Shown: positions 11,584-21,020 of the stretch, piece after piece
Position numbering within the stretch: the first letter of the stretch is position 1
Layout of the letters: every line of letters starts with the position of its first letter
Assembly: GCF_004801905.1 (NCBI RefSeq)
Contig: NZ_SSSN01000002.1
Span: 233,442-297,441, forward strand
Source: Orlajensenia flava
GTDB lineage: Bacteria > Actinomycetota > Actinomycetes > Actinomycetales > Microbacteriaceae
Direction of reading: 5' to 3'
DNA length: 64,000 nucleotides
Made by a program: the position numbers and the translations under genes
Notes under the pieces: generated by a model
What the model saw: only the letters and a program-made list of their open reading frames with translations
Told to the model about the DNA's origin: nothing
The model's database searches: none

Positions 11584-13494
11584 ATGGCCATCGCCACGCG
11601 CGCAGACCTCCGCAACGTCGCCATCGTGGCGCACGTCGACCACGGCAAGACCACCCTCGTCGACGCCATGCTCACCCAGACCCACTCGTTCGGCGAGCAC
11701 GCACACGTCGACGAGCGCGCCATGGACTCCAACGAGCTCGAGCGCGAGAAGGGCATCACGATCCTCGCCAAGAACACGGCGATCACGTACGCCGGCGAGC
11801 ACGCCACGAGCGGCCCCATCACGATCAACGTCATCGACACCCCCGGCCACGCCGACTTCGGTGGAGAGGTCGAGCGCGGCCTGTCCATGGTCGACGGCGT
11901 CGTGCTTCTCGTGGACGCATCCGAGGGCCCGCTGCCGCAGACGCGCTTCGTGCTCCGTAAGGCACTCGAGGCCAAGCTGCCCGTCATCCTGCTGGTCAAC
12001 AAAACAGACCGCCCGGACGCCCGCATCGACGAGGTCGTCGGCGAGAGCCAGGACCTCCTGCTCGGCCTCGCATCCGACCTCCACGACGACGTCCCCGACC
12101 TCGACATCGACGCCCTGCTCGACGTGCCCGTCGTGTACGCCTCCGGTCGCAATGGAGCCGCGAGCCTCAACAAGCCCGCCAACGGAACCCTGCCGGACAA
12201 CGCCGACCTCGAGCCGCTCTTCGGTGCCATCCTCGAGCACATCCCCGCACCGCAGTACGACGACGACGCGCCCCTCCAGGCCTGGGTCACGAACCTCGAC
12301 GCGTCGCCGTTCCTCGGCCGTCTCGCCCTGCTGCGCGTCTTCAACGGCACGCTCAAGAAGGGCGAGACCGTCGCTTGGGTCCGGCACGACGGCCAGGTCA
12401 AGAACGTCCGCATCACCGAGCTGCTGAAGACCCGCGCACTCGAGCGTTACCCCGCCGAGAGCGCCGGCCCCGGTGACATCGTCGCCGTCGCCGGATTCGA
12501 GGACATCACCATCGGCGAGACCCTCGCCGACCCCGAGGACGTGCGGCCGCTGCCGCAGATCCATGTCGACGACCCCGCGATCTCGATGACCATCGGCACC
12601 AACACCTCGCCGCTGGTCGGCAAGGTCAAGGGCCACAAGCTGACCGCCCGCATGGTCAAGGACCGTCTGGACCGCGAGCTGGTCGGAAACGTCTCTCTCA
12701 AGATCGTCGACATCGGACGCCCCGACGCCTGGGAGGTGCAGGGCCGCGGCGAGTTGGCCCTCGCCATCCTGGTCGAGCAGATGCGTCGCGAGGGCTACGA
12801 GCTCACCGTCGGCAAGCCGCAGGTGGTCACCAAGCGCATCGACGGCAAGCTGCAGGAGCCTTTCGAGCACCTCACCATCGACGCTCCCGAGGAGTACCTC
12901 GGTGCCATCACGCAGCTGATGGCCTCGCGCAAGGGCCGCATGGAGAACATGGCCAACCACGGCACCGGATGGGTCCGCATGGAGTTCATCGTCCCGTCGC
13001 GCGGCCTCATCGGCTTCCGAACCGACTTCCTCACCATCACGCGCGGCACTGGCATCGCCAACGCCATCTCGCACGGCTACGACGACTGGGCGGGCGAGAT
13101 CGTCACCCGCACCAACGGCTCGATCGTCGCCGACCGCTCCGGCGTGGTGACGCCGTTCGCCATCATCGCGCTCCAGGAGCGCATGACCTTCTTCGTGCAG
13201 CCGACCGAGGAGGTGTACGAGGGCATGGTCATCGGCGAGAATTCCCGCGCCGACGACATGGACGTCAACATCACCAAGGAGAAGAAGCTGACCAACATGC
13301 GTCAGTCGACCGCAGACAACTTCGAGTCGATGACGCCCTCTCGTCAGCTGACCCTCGAGGAGTGCCTCGAGTTCGCCCGCGAGGACGAGTGCGTCGAGGT
13401 GACGCCGACCGCCGTGCGCATCCGCAAGGTCGACCTCGACCAGCAGTCGCGCGCGCGTTCCACCTCGCGTCTGAAGAAGCAGAACCAGTCCTGA
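11584..13494 (+). CDS. typA: Ribosome-associated translational GTPase TypA/BipA
   Basis: Cytosolic GTPase of the EF-G/LepA superfamily, involved in 50S subunit assembly and stress adaptation. It is 636 residues. The G1 motif AHVDHGKTT is at 16-24, the effector segment LEREKGITI follows, G3 is DTPGHADFGGEVER, and G4 is NKTDR. The TypA C-terminal region includes RGELALAILVEQMRREGYE and MANHGTGWVRMEF. A GGAAC ribosome site lies upstream of ATG. An imperfect hairpin with a GATGCC/GGCATC stem (about 11523-11545) lies in the leader. It is flanked by a terminator upstream and an unrelated lipoprotein gene downstream. Confidence 0.96.
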   Translation: MAIATRADLRNVAIVAHVDHGKTTLVDAMLTQTHSFGEHAHVDERAMDSNELEREKGITILAKNTAITYAGEHATSGPITINVIDTPGHADFGGEVERGLSMVDGVVLLVDASEGPLPQTRFVLRKALEAKLPVILLVNKTDRPDARIDEVVGESQDLLLGLASDLHDDVPDLDIDALLDVPVVYASGRNGAASLNKPANGTLPDNADLEPLFGAILEHIPAPQYDDDAPLQAWVTNLDASPFLGRLALLRVFNGTLKKGETVAWVRHDGQVKNVRITELLKTRALERYPAESAGPGDIVAVAGFEDITIGETLADPEDVRPLPQIHVDDPAISMTIGTNTSPLVGKVKGHKLTARMVKDRLDRELVGNVSLKIVDIGRPDAWEVQGRGELALAILVEQMRREGYELTVGKPQVVTKRIDGKLQEPFEHLTIDAPEEYLGAITQLMASRKGRMENMANHGTGWVRMEFIVPSRGLIGFRTDFLTITRGTGIANAISHGYDDWAGEIVTRTNGSIVADRSGVVTPFAIIALQERMTFFVQPTEEVYEGMVIGENSRADDMDVNITKEKKLTNMRQSTADNFESMTPSRQLTLEECLEFAREDECVEVTPTAVRIRKVDLDQQSRARSTSRLKKQNQS

Positions 13495-13558
13495 CGTCTC
13501 CGCGCTCCGGCGAGAGCACGGCAGCGTACGCTGGACCCATTCGATCGGGGAGGCGAGC

Positions 13559-13987
13559 ATGAACACGATCCGGCGACGGATGGCGGTGCCCGCACTGGTG
13601 GTCGCGCTCGCGCTGACGCCGGTGCTGGCCGGGTGCTCCGTGCAGGACCTCGTCGACAAGGCATCGGGCGGCCATGTCAGCGTCGGCGGATCACTGCCGA
13701 AGGGCTGGCCGAGCGACGTGCCGGTGATCGATGGCAAGATCCTCTTCGGCGCCGGCGGTCAGGGCGATGAGGGCAAGGCCTGGGTCGTGACGATCGACGC
13801 GACGGCGGACGATCCGCTCGCCGCCGCCAAGGACTCCCTCGAGAAGGCGGGCTTCGTCACAGCAGACGCCGCGTCGGGGCAGGCGGGTGACGTGGGCGCG
13901 CTCGCGATGAAGAACGCGAATTACGCGGTCGTCGTGGCCGGCACCAAGGACGGAGTGATCTACACGGTCACCCCCGTCACGCGCTAG
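13559..13987 (+). CDS. Putative lipoprotein of unknown function
   Basis: A 142-residue protein with a positively charged start (NTIRRRM), a hydrophobic core and lipobox VLAGC, giving lipid attachment at Cys26. The mature part includes a GWPSDVPV segment and ends in a beta-rich stretch. I do not recognise the family. GGGGAGG five bases before ATG supports the start. A -10-like TACGCT at 13527-13532 suggests its own promoter after typA. It is convergent with efeB, with a 21-base gap. Confidence 0.75.
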   Translation: MNTIRRRMAVPALVVALALTPVLAGCSVQDLVDKASGGHVSVGGSLPKGWPSDVPVIDGKILFGAGGQGDEGKAWVVTIDATADDPLAAAKDSLEKAGFVTADAASGQAGDVGALAMKNANYAVVVAGTKDGVIYTVTPVTR

Positions 13988-14008
13988 GACCTCAGGCGAA
14001 CCTAGGGC

Positions 14009-15352
14009 TCAGGCGAACAGCTGCTGCCCGATGAAACCGCCCGCCTTCGCTCCCGGCGGCACGGCGAACACGGCTGACCCGACGTGACGGATGTACTCCT
14101 TCAGGGCATCCGTCGCCAGCGAGCGCTGGATGTCGATGAACTGTTGCGGATCGCGCTGGTAGGAGATGAAGAACAGGCCCGCGTCCAGGCGGCCGAGCTG
14201 GTCGTTTCCGTCGACGTAGTTGTAGCCGCGTCGCAGCAGTTGCGTTCCCTTGTTCTGGTCGGGATGCGCGAGGCGCACGTGCGCGGCCTTGTCGATCAGC
14301 GGCTTGCCGGTCGCGCCGGTGGCCGAGAAGTCGGGGGCGGTGAACTCCGCGCCGCCGGACAGCGGTGCCCCGGCGCCCTTGTTTCGTCCGATCACCCGCT
14401 CCTGCTCCTGAAGCTGGGCGCGGTCCCACGTCTCGATGATCATGCGAATCTTGCGGGTCACGAGATAGCTGCCACCGGCCATCCACGACGGATCACCGTC
14501 GGCCCAGACCTGCGCGTCGACGACCTTCGGATCCTCCGCCTTGATGTTGGCCGTGCCGTCCTTGAACCCCATCAGGTTGCGGGCGGTCAACTGCGACGTC
14601 GACGTGGACGAGGTGCGCCCGAAGCCCAGTTGCGACCAGCGGATGGACGCGCGCCCGAAGGCGATGCGGCTCAGGTTGCGGATGGCGTGCACCGCGACCT
14701 GCGGGTCGTCGGCGCAGGCCTGGATGGCGATGTCGCCTCCACTGATCTCGGGGCTCAGGTTGTCGCCCGAGAAGCGGGGGAGCACCGCCAGGGCCGCAGG
14801 GCGTCGAGAGGCCAGGCCGAATCGGTCGCGGCCATCCGTCGTCTGGAACAGCGTGGGACCGAACCCGAAGGTGATGGTGAGGCCTGCGGCCGGGAGGTCG
14901 AGCGCTTCGCCGGTGTCCTCGGGGGGAGCGACCTCGGGACCGTCGACGGCGCCCGTCTCGCCCACGGGCTGGCCGGCGGTCATCTTGGCCGCTGCCGCAG
15001 TCCAGTCCTTGAGGAGCTGGACGAGGTCATCGCGCGTCAGGCTGTCCGCGAGATCGAAGGACGCGAAGTGCAGCCTGTCCTGGACCGGCGTCGTGATGCC
15101 CGCCTGGTGCGCGCCGTGAAACGGATAGACGGCATTGCGCTGGGAGGAGGCCGATGCCGCGTTCGCGCCGATCGCCGCGCCCGTGCCTCCGCCGACGGCG
15201 AGACCGGCCGCGCCCGCACCGATGAGTCCGAGCAAGCCTCGTCGCGACACCCCGTGCGGCGCCTTCGCGTCCTCGGCCGCCGTCGCGGTCGCGCCCGACG
15301 GATCAGTCGGGGGGATACCCGGCTGATCCGTCGAGGCTGGATCGGTTCTCAC
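14009..15352 (-). CDS. efeB: Dye-decolourising (Dyp-type) heme peroxidase EfeB, Tat-exported
   Basis: Heme peroxidase of the EfeUOB ferrous/ferric iron uptake system. It has 447 residues with a Tat signal (VSRRGLLGLIGAG, twin Arg at 37-38) after a long hydrophilic n-region, so it should be exported folded with heme. The Dyp signature GFKDGTAN is at 262-269 and a likely heme-ligand histidine is in AAHVRLAHP near 358. The GTG start is seven bases after the efeO stop, with GAAGG directly abutting it, which is unusually close. Translational coupling or the internal GTG at residue 35 are alternatives. TatB, part of its export route, is encoded in this window. Confidence 0.93.
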   Translation of the reverse strand: MRTDPASTDQPGIPPTDPSGATATAAEDAKAPHGVSRRGLLGLIGAGAAGLAVGGGTGAAIGANAASASSQRNAVYPFHGAHQAGITTPVQDRLHFASFDLADSLTRDDLVQLLKDWTAAAAKMTAGQPVGETGAVDGPEVAPPEDTGEALDLPAAGLTITFGFGPTLFQTTDGRDRFGLASRRPAALAVLPRFSGDNLSPEISGGDIAIQACADDPQVAVHAIRNLSRIAFGRASIRWSQLGFGRTSSTSTSQLTARNLMGFKDGTANIKAEDPKVVDAQVWADGDPSWMAGGSYLVTRKIRMIIETWDRAQLQEQERVIGRNKGAGAPLSGGAEFTAPDFSATGATGKPLIDKAAHVRLAHPDQNKGTQLLRRGYNYVDGNDQLGRLDAGLFFISYQRDPQQFIDIQRSLATDALKEYIRHVGSAVFAVPPGAKAGGFIGQQLFA

Positions 15353-15359
15353 CCTTCGA

Positions 15360-16571
15360 TCATGCCCCGAGAACGAGCGCGGTCAGCTGTGAGAGCGGCT
15401 CCGAGAGTGCGTTGACCTGGTCGGAGAGCGCCTTCTTCTGGGCGTCGGTGACCTGGCCGTAGTCGGTGAATCCGGCGTCGATGCTGCCGTACTGTGCGAG
15501 CAGGCCGTTCAGTGCTGAGAACTCGGCGTCGATGCTCGCGGTGAGCTTCTTGCCCTTCTCACCCTTCGTGAGCGCGATGTCGCGGACGTTGCCGTAGGCG
15601 ACATCCGCGCCCTGCACATTGGCCGCGAAGTCGGTGAGGTCGGTGCCCGACCACCAGTCCTCCTCCCCGCTGATCTTGCCGGACGCCACCTCGTCGAGCA
15701 GCCCGATCGAACCGTTCGAGATGTCGGCGAGGCTGACGGTGAAGTCCTTGGCACTCACGAGTTCCTGAAGCTTCGCGGTGTCGCCCACGAGGCCGGCCGC
15801 GAAGCTCTGGCGCTGCGCGGGTGTGGACGGCGCCCAGTCCAGGAAGGCACTCGTTCCGTCTGAGTTGAGGGCGCCGGGAGCCGGCGGCCACAGGTCCTTC
15901 TCGATGCGGTGGAACCCGGTCCAGTCCAGGCCCTCGGCCACGGCGTCGACCTCGCGGTAGTCCAGCTTCGGGTCGAGATCGCCGAAGGCCTCGGCGGTCG
16001 GCTCGATGCGCTCGTAGAAGGCGCGGGTCGAGGCGAACAGCGAACGGGCCTTCTCGTCGTCACCAGCGGCGTACGCGGCCGAGAATGCGGCGACGGCGGG
16101 CACCAATTCGCCGACCTGCGACTTGATGTAGGAGATGTAGTTCGTGACGGCGACATCGCTGAGCTTCTTCGCGTCGCTGGTGAGCTCGGTCGCAGCGCCG
16201 GTGACCTGGAATGCGGCCAGACCGACGGGGCCGCCCACCTGCTGGAACTTGCAGGCCGTGTAGTAGCTCCCCGGCTCGAGCTGGGCGACGTACGTCACCG
16301 TCTGCCCGGGCGTGATGTTCTCCTTCTCGCCGACGATGCGGAGCTTGTCCGATGCATAGATCTCGAATTCGTTGGTGTCACTGCCCTTGTTGGTGATGCT
16401 GAACGACACCGCGCCCGTCGCAGTCGTCTTCTCGGCCACCGCGCAGGTGTCATCGGTGATCGCGACGTTCACGGCGCCGGCGCCGGCGCCGGCCTTGTTC
16501 GGCACGCAGCCGGTGAGGGCGACGGCTACGACTCCGGCTGCGATGAAACCGGTGACGAGTCTGCGGGGCAT
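15360..16571 (-). CDS. efeO: Iron uptake lipoprotein EfeO (cupredoxin plus M75 peptidase-like domain)
   Basis: Extracytoplasmic iron-binding component of EfeUOB, 403 residues. Lipobox ALTGC gives lipidation at Cys22. Residues about 33-125 form the cupredoxin-like domain (NEFEIYASDKLRIVGEKENI). Residues about 135-400 form the M75 domain with the metal motif HRIE at 221-224. ATG at 16571 follows CAGGAG at seven bases. It is the middle gene of efeU-efeO-efeB. It is thought to bind iron outside the membrane and pass it to EfeU with help from EfeB. Confidence 0.95.
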   Translation of the reverse strand: MPRRLVTGFIAAGVVAVALTGCVPNKAGAGAGAVNVAITDDTCAVAEKTTATGAVSFSITNKGSDTNEFEIYASDKLRIVGEKENITPGQTVTYVAQLEPGSYYTACKFQQVGGPVGLAAFQVTGAATELTSDAKKLSDVAVTNYISYIKSQVGELVPAVAAFSAAYAAGDDEKARSLFASTRAFYERIEPTAEAFGDLDPKLDYREVDAVAEGLDWTGFHRIEKDLWPPAPGALNSDGTSAFLDWAPSTPAQRQSFAAGLVGDTAKLQELVSAKDFTVSLADISNGSIGLLDEVASGKISGEEDWWSGTDLTDFAANVQGADVAYGNVRDIALTKGEKGKKLTASIDAEFSALNGLLAQYGSIDAGFTDYGQVTDAQKKALSDQVNALSEPLSQLTALVLGA

Positions 16572-16617
16572 GCGGGTACTCCTGGGGGTGCTGTGTTGGA
16601 AGGTGGGCGGAACGGTT

Positions 16618-17511
16618 TCAGGCCGAGTGCTGGACGAGAGGGGGTGCCTTGGTGACCGAAGGCGACGGCACGGATGCGGCAGGCGCGGTGGGGCCGGCCT
16701 TCGCGGGCGCCTTGCCGATCACCTGGCGGAGGAACAGTGTTCCGACCACGATCAGGTAAGCGAACCATGCCCCCACCTGAGCCCACGTGGGCTCCGCCGT
16801 GAAGTTGAACACGCCGCCGAGCACAGCGCCGTACCAGCTCGTGGGAGGGATGGCCCCCGCCAGGCTGTACGCGGCGTGACCCAGCCCGGGGATGACGCCG
16901 CCCTCCTGCAGGTCGCCGATGCCGTAGGCGAACACGCCGGCCGCGACGAGGATGAGGAACGCGCCGGTCCAGGTGAAGAACCGGGAGAGGTTGATGCGCA
17001 CGAATCCGCGGTAGATGAGGAAGGAGATCACCACGGAGGTCAGGATGCCCAGCAGTGCGCCGAGCGAACCGGTGAGCGCGTTGCCGCTGGATGCGACGGT
17101 GGCCCAGACGAACAGCGCCGTCTCGATACCCTCCCGACCCACGCTGAGCAGGCCGAGCAGCACGATTCCCGATGCGGCGCCGGCAAGGGCGGCGTCGAGC
17201 TTGGAGTGCAGGTCGTGCTTGAGGCTGCGGGCGTTGCGTGCCATCCAGAAGATCATCCACGTGACCATGGCCACCGCGACGATCGAGAGCGAGCCGCCAA
17301 GGATCTCCTGAGCCTGGAAGCTCAAGCCGTAGGGGCCCCACGTGAGGATGGCGCCGACTCCCAGCGAGACGAGGATGGCCGCGCCGATGCCGATCCACAG
17401 GCGGGGGAGCACGTCGCGACGATCCACCTTGCGGAGGTAGGCGACGAGGATGCCGACCACGAGGCCGGCTTCGAGGCCTTCGCGCAGGCCGATCAGGTAG
17501 TTGGCGAGCAT
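16618..17511 (-). CDS. efeU: Iron permease EfeU (FTR1 family)
   Basis: Membrane permease of the Efe system, homologous to yeast Ftr1, 297 residues with about seven membrane segments. Both REXXE iron-passage motifs are present: REGLE at 10-14 and REGIE at 126-130. ATG at 17511 is chosen because the family begins within a few residues of the first REGLE, and GGAAAGA lies upstream; a longer reading would prepend 34 unrelated residues and run across the iron box. It is the first gene of the operon. Confidence 0.95.
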   Translation of the reverse strand: MLANYLIGLREGLEAGLVVGILVAYLRKVDRRDVLPRLWIGIGAAILVSLGVGAILTWGPYGLSFQAQEILGGSLSIVAVAMVTWMIFWMARNARSLKHDLHSKLDAALAGAASGIVLLGLLSVGREGIETALFVWATVASSGNALTGSLGALLGILTSVVISFLIYRGFVRINLSRFFTWTGAFLILVAAGVFAYGIGDLQEGGVIPGLGHAAYSLAGAIPPTSWYGAVLGGVFNFTAEPTWAQVGAWFAYLIVVGTLFLRQVIGKAPAKAGPTAPAASVPSPSVTKAPPLVQHSA

Positions 17512-17536
17512 GGGTCTTTCCGATGGAGCGGCGTGA

Positions 17537-17555
17537 ATTGGTAAGGCTAACCTAA
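17537..17555. promoter_or_regulatory. IdeR/DtxR-type iron box upstream of efeUOB
   Basis: A 19-bp site containing GGTAAGGCTAACCTAA matches the actinobacterial IdeR/DtxR consensus TTAGGTTAGGCTAACCTAA at 16 of 19 positions. It lies 26 bases before the efeU start. Iron-loaded IdeR/DtxR would be expected to repress efeUOB here. The regulator gene itself is not in the window. Confidence 0.85.
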
Positions 17556-17672
17556 GCGAATTCGACTCTAACCCGCGCTTGTCGCAGTGTCCAGTCGCGC
17601 CGCGACGGTTCACGGCGAAGACCTAGACTTCCTCTCAGGCGAGGCGATCCCTCGGTCCGGGGAGGGGGGATC

Positions 17673-18071
17673 ATGGCGGAGCAGTCGAGTTTCGGTTCGC
17701 GCGTCGGCCGCATCGCGCTCGGGTTCGTGATCGGCGCCGCGTATGGAGCGGTCGGGACCGTCGCGCACCAGTCGACCGTTGCCGTCGGGGGCGTGGACCT
17801 GCCGTGGGGGCTCATCGTCGCCCTGATCGGCGCAACAGCCCTTCTCGTCGGGCTGCGTCTGGTGGTCGACGACCGCCTGGTCGTGGGAGCATGCGCCGTC
17901 GGACTTCTCGGCGTCATCGTCCTCCTCTCACTCAGGAGCGTCGGCGGATCGGTCCTGGTGCCCAACGGCGTCTCGGGGCTGGTCTGGATCATCGGCACGG
18001 CCGCCGTGGCTGCTCTCACCATCGCCTGGCCGAGGTTGCCGCAGCAGCACCCGGCCCGGCAGCACGCGTAA
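17673..18071 (+). CDS. Small integral membrane protein (possibly DUF6113-like)
   Basis: A 132-residue protein with four predicted membrane segments (about residues 12-30, 45-62, 70-88 and 101-118) and a short polar tail. GGGGAGGGGG before ATG is a strong ribosome site, and TAGACT at 17624-17629 is a plausible -10. In other actinobacteria a small membrane protein of this kind precedes the ferredoxin-dapC pair. That context, recalled from memory, is why I suggest DUF6113. No function is known. Confidence 0.7.
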   Translation: MAEQSSFGSRVGRIALGFVIGAAYGAVGTVAHQSTVAVGGVDLPWGLIVALIGATALLVGLRLVVDDRLVVGACAVGLLGVIVLLSLRSVGGSVLVPNGVSGLVWIIGTAAVAALTIAWPRLPQQHPARQHA

Positions 18072-18107
18072 ACTGGCCGACAGGCCTCCGGAAGGGAATC
18101 GTCAACT

Positions 18108-18428
18108 GTGACCTATGTCATCGCTCTGCCGTGCGTGGACGTGAAGGACCGTGCGTGCATCGACGAGTGCCCCGTCGACTGCATCTACGAAGGGGAGCGA
18201 TCGCTCTACATCCACCCCGACGAGTGCGTCGACTGCGGCGCCTGCGAGCCGGTCTGCCCCGTCGAGGCGATCTACTACGAGGACGACCTGCCCGAGCAGT
18301 GGGCCGACTACTACAAGGCCAACGTCGAGTTCTTCGACGACATCGGCTCCCCGGGGGGCGCGGCCAAGGTCGGCGTCATCGCCAAGGACCACCCCGTCAT
18401 CTCCGTCCTGCCTCCCCAGGCTCATTAG
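18108..18428 (+). CDS. fdxA: 7Fe ferredoxin ([3Fe-4S][4Fe-4S])
   Basis: Small cytosolic electron carrier of 106 residues. The cysteine pattern C9...C17-x3-C21-x3-C25 and C40-x2-C43-x2-C46-x3-C50 followed by Pro is that of the FdxA/FdxC 7Fe ferredoxins of actinobacteria. The C-terminal [20 protein letters not shown] is also typical. GTG at 18108 follows GGAAGGG. It stops seven bases before dapC; this pairing is widespread in actinobacteria though the biochemical link is unclear. Confidence 0.95.
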   Translation: MTYVIALPCVDVKDRACIDECPVDCIYEGERSLYIHPDECVDCGACEPVCPVEAIYYEDDLPEQWADYYKANVEFFDDIGSPGGAAKVGVIAKDHPVISVLPPQAH

Positions 18429-18434
18429 GGCGTC

Positions 18435-19535
18435 GTGCTGAAGCCGCTTCCGGACTACCCCTGGGACCGGATGGAGCCGTACATCGAGCGTGCTCGTCGG
18501 CACCCGGGCGGCATCGTCGACCTGTCGATCGGCTCTCCGGTCGACGCGACTCCCGACATCATCCGTGAAGCGCTGTCGGAGGCGACGGATGCGCATGCCT
18601 ACCCGGCGACCATCGGCACGCCGGCGCTGCGGCAGGCCATCATCGACTGGTTCCAGAGACGCCGAGGCGTCACGGGGCTGACGGAGGCGAACGTGCTGCC
18701 GACCATTGGCTCCAAGGAGCTGGTGGCTCTGCTGCCGTTCATGCTCGGCCTCGGCGAGGGCGATGTGGTCGTTCATCCGCTGGCCGCCTATCCGACCTAC
18801 GCCATCGGCGCCGCCCTGGCCGGTGCCACCGCGTTCGGCTCCGACGAGCCGGCGGCCTGGCCGGAGCGCACCCGGCTGATCTGGCTGAACAGTCCGGGTA
18901 ACCCCGATGGTCGGGTGCTATCGATCGACGAGTTGCGCGCCGCGCGAGCCCGCGCGCTGCAGCTCGGGGCGACCATCGTGAGCGACGAGTGCTACGCCGA
19001 ACTGGGCTGGGACGAGCCGTGGAACACCGAGCAGATCCCGAGCATCCTCGATCCGCGCGTGATCGAGGGCGATCGCTCGAACACGCTGGCGGTCTACTCG
19101 CTCAGCAAGCAGTCCAACATGGCCGGGTATCGAGCGGCCTTCGTCGCCGGATGCGCCACCCTCATCGGCCGCATCACCACCGTGCGCAAGCACGCCGGTC
19201 TCATGCTCCCCGCCCCGCTGCAGGCGGCCATGGTCGTCGCCCTCGGAGACGACGTGCACGTGGCCGAACAGAAGGAGCTCTACCGAGTGCGACGCGACAT
19301 CCTGCTCCCGGCCGTCGAGGCCGCCGGATTCCGCATCGACCAGAGCCGGGCGGGCCTTTACATCTGGGCGACCGAGGGCCGCGACGCCTGGGACAGCATC
19401 GACCGGCTGGCCAGCCTCGGCATCGTCGCCGGGCCGGGTCACTTCTACGGGGACGCCTACCCCGAGCACGTCCGGTTCTCGCTCACCGCGACGGACGAGC
19501 GCATCGCGGCGGCGGCCGAGCGACTCACCGCGTGA
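18435..19535 (+). CDS. dapC: Succinyldiaminopimelate transaminase DapC
   Basis: Fold-type I PLP aminotransferase of 366 residues that makes N-succinyl-LL-diaminopimelate from the 6-oxopimelate precursor. The PLP-lysine segment is YSLSKQSNMAGYR, and LNSPGNPDGRV is the aspartate-aminotransferase-like NPxG region. The assignment to DapC rests on the ferredoxin neighbour and on dapD and dapE 5-6 kb downstream, which together give the succinylase branch to lysine and peptidoglycan. GTG start at 18435, possibly coupled to fdxA. Confidence 0.9.
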   Translation: MLKPLPDYPWDRMEPYIERARRHPGGIVDLSIGSPVDATPDIIREALSEATDAHAYPATIGTPALRQAIIDWFQRRRGVTGLTEANVLPTIGSKELVALLPFMLGLGEGDVVVHPLAAYPTYAIGAALAGATAFGSDEPAAWPERTRLIWLNSPGNPDGRVLSIDELRAARARALQLGATIVSDECYAELGWDEPWNTEQIPSILDPRVIEGDRSNTLAVYSLSKQSNMAGYRAAFVAGCATLIGRITTVRKHAGLMLPAPLQAAMVVALGDDVHVAEQKELYRVRRDILLPAVEAAGFRIDQSRAGLYIWATEGRDAWDSIDRLASLGIVAGPGHFYGDAYPEHVRFSLTATDERIAAAAERLTA

Positions 19536-19710
19536 CCGCATCCGTGCCTGATCTCCGTCGATGTTGGGCGCTTCCGACAACCGAAGGTGCGAAGCGTTGG
19601 CCGATGCGGCGGTTGGCCACCCTGCCGATTAGGCTGTATCGGGGGATCTCCCAGACTCGTCACAGCGAGCTGTGGTCGGCCCCATCCACCGACACAGCTC
19701 AGGAGGCGTA

Positions 19711-21012
19711 GTGGGCAACGAGGATCAGGCCGCAGGACAGAAGGCGCAGCTCGAGTTTCCGGGCGGCCGGGCCGAATTCCCCATCCTCCCGAGTGTGGAC
19801 GGAGCGTCGAGCCTCGATCTGTCGAGCCTGACCAAGCAGACCGGTCTCACCGGGCTGGACTACGGATTCGTCAACACCTCGGCCACGCGATCGGCGATCA
19901 CCTACATCGACGGCGACGCCGGCATCCTGCGCTACCGCGGCTACCCCATCGAGCAGGTCGCGGCCAACGCCAGCTACCTCGAGACGGCCTGGCTCCTGAT
20001 CTACGGCGAGCTGCCGACGGCCGATGAGCTCGCCGAGTTCGACGAGAAGATCCGTCGCCACACGCTGCTGCACGAGGACCTCAAGCGATTCTTCTCGGCG
20101 TTGCCGCACACCGCGCACCCCATGTCGGTGCTCTCGAGCGCGGTGTCGGCGTTGTCGACGTACTATGAGGACTCATCCGACCCGAAGGATGCCGAACAGG
20201 TCGAGCTCACGACCATCCGTCTGCTGGCGAAGCTGCCGGTCATCGCGGCGTACGCCCACAAGAAGTCGGTCGGCCAGGCATTCCTCTACCCCGACAACTC
20301 GCTGTCGTTCGTCGACAACTTCCTGAAGCTCAACTTCGGGAACCTCGCGGAGATCTACCAGATCGACCCGGTGCTCTCGAAGGCTCTCGAGCGCCTGCTC
20401 ATCCTGCACGAGGACCACGAGCAGAACGCCTCCACGTCCACCGTGCGGCTGGTCGGCTCGACGGGGGCGAACCTGTACGCCTCCATCTCCGCCGGCATCA
20501 ACGCTCTGTATGGCCCGCTGCACGGCGGGGCGAACGAGGCCGTGCTCGAGATGCTCGCCGGCATCCGCGACTCGGGTGAGGGCGTCGCCCGCTTCGTCGA
20601 GCGCGTCAAGAACAAGGAGGACGGTGTGAAGCTCATGGGCTTCGGGCACCGCGTCTACAAGAACTACGACCCGCGCGCCAAGCTCGTCAAGGAGAGCGCC
20701 GACGAGGTGCTGGAGCTGCTGGGCGTGCACGACCCGCTGCTCGATCTGGCGAAGGAGCTCGAGCAGATCGCGCTCGAGGACGACTACTTCAAGGAGCGCA
20801 GGCTGTACCCGAACGTCGACTTCTACACCGGCGTCATCTACAAGGCGATGGGCTTCCCGACGCGCATGTTCACGGTGCTGTTCGCGATCGGCCGGCTGCC
20901 CGGCTGGATCGCCCACTGGCGCGAGATGAACAACGACCCGCAGACCAAGATCGGCCGCCCGCAGCAGCTGTACGTCGGCTCGCCGCAGCGCGACTGGCCC
21001 GCCGACCGCTAG
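19711..21012 (+). CDS. gltA: Citrate synthase (type II)
   Basis: Condenses oxaloacetate and acetyl-CoA in the TCA cycle. It has 433 residues from GTG at 19711, which AGGAGG four bases upstream fixes; an earlier in-frame ATG at 19672 lacks such a site. Catalytic segments are HEDHEQNASTSTVR, GFGHRVYKNYDPRA and the C-terminal WIAHWREMNNDPQTKIGRPQ. The N-terminal beta-rich extension marks the hexameric, Gram-negative/actinobacterial type. A -10-like TAGGCT at 19630-19635 implies a leader of about 70 bases. Confidence 0.96.
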   Translation: MGNEDQAAGQKAQLEFPGGRAEFPILPSVDGASSLDLSSLTKQTGLTGLDYGFVNTSATRSAITYIDGDAGILRYRGYPIEQVAANASYLETAWLLIYGELPTADELAEFDEKIRRHTLLHEDLKRFFSALPHTAHPMSVLSSAVSALSTYYEDSSDPKDAEQVELTTIRLLAKLPVIAAYAHKKSVGQAFLYPDNSLSFVDNFLKLNFGNLAEIYQIDPVLSKALERLLILHEDHEQNASTSTVRLVGSTGANLYASISAGINALYGPLHGGANEAVLEMLAGIRDSGEGVARFVERVKNKEDGVKLMGFGHRVYKNYDPRAKLVKESADEVLELLGVHDPLLDLAKELEQIALEDDYFKERRLYPNVDFYTGVIYKAMGFPTRMFTVLFAIGRLPGWIAHWREMNNDPQTKIGRPQQLYVGSPQRDWPADR

Positions 21013-21020
21013 TCGCCTCC

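Noticed and set aside
10726-13737. A 1,003-codon open frame on the minus strand across the fused ATPase gene and typA.
   Set aside because: It is antisense to two clear genes, has no family motifs and an Asp/Val/Gly/Arg-biased composition typical of the complementary frame of high-GC genes.
13991-14018. 11-bp direct repeat CTCAGGCGAAC around the efeB stop codon.
   Set aside because: It is a short duplication of the gene's last codons with no further copies; too small to call an attachment site or mobile-element scar.
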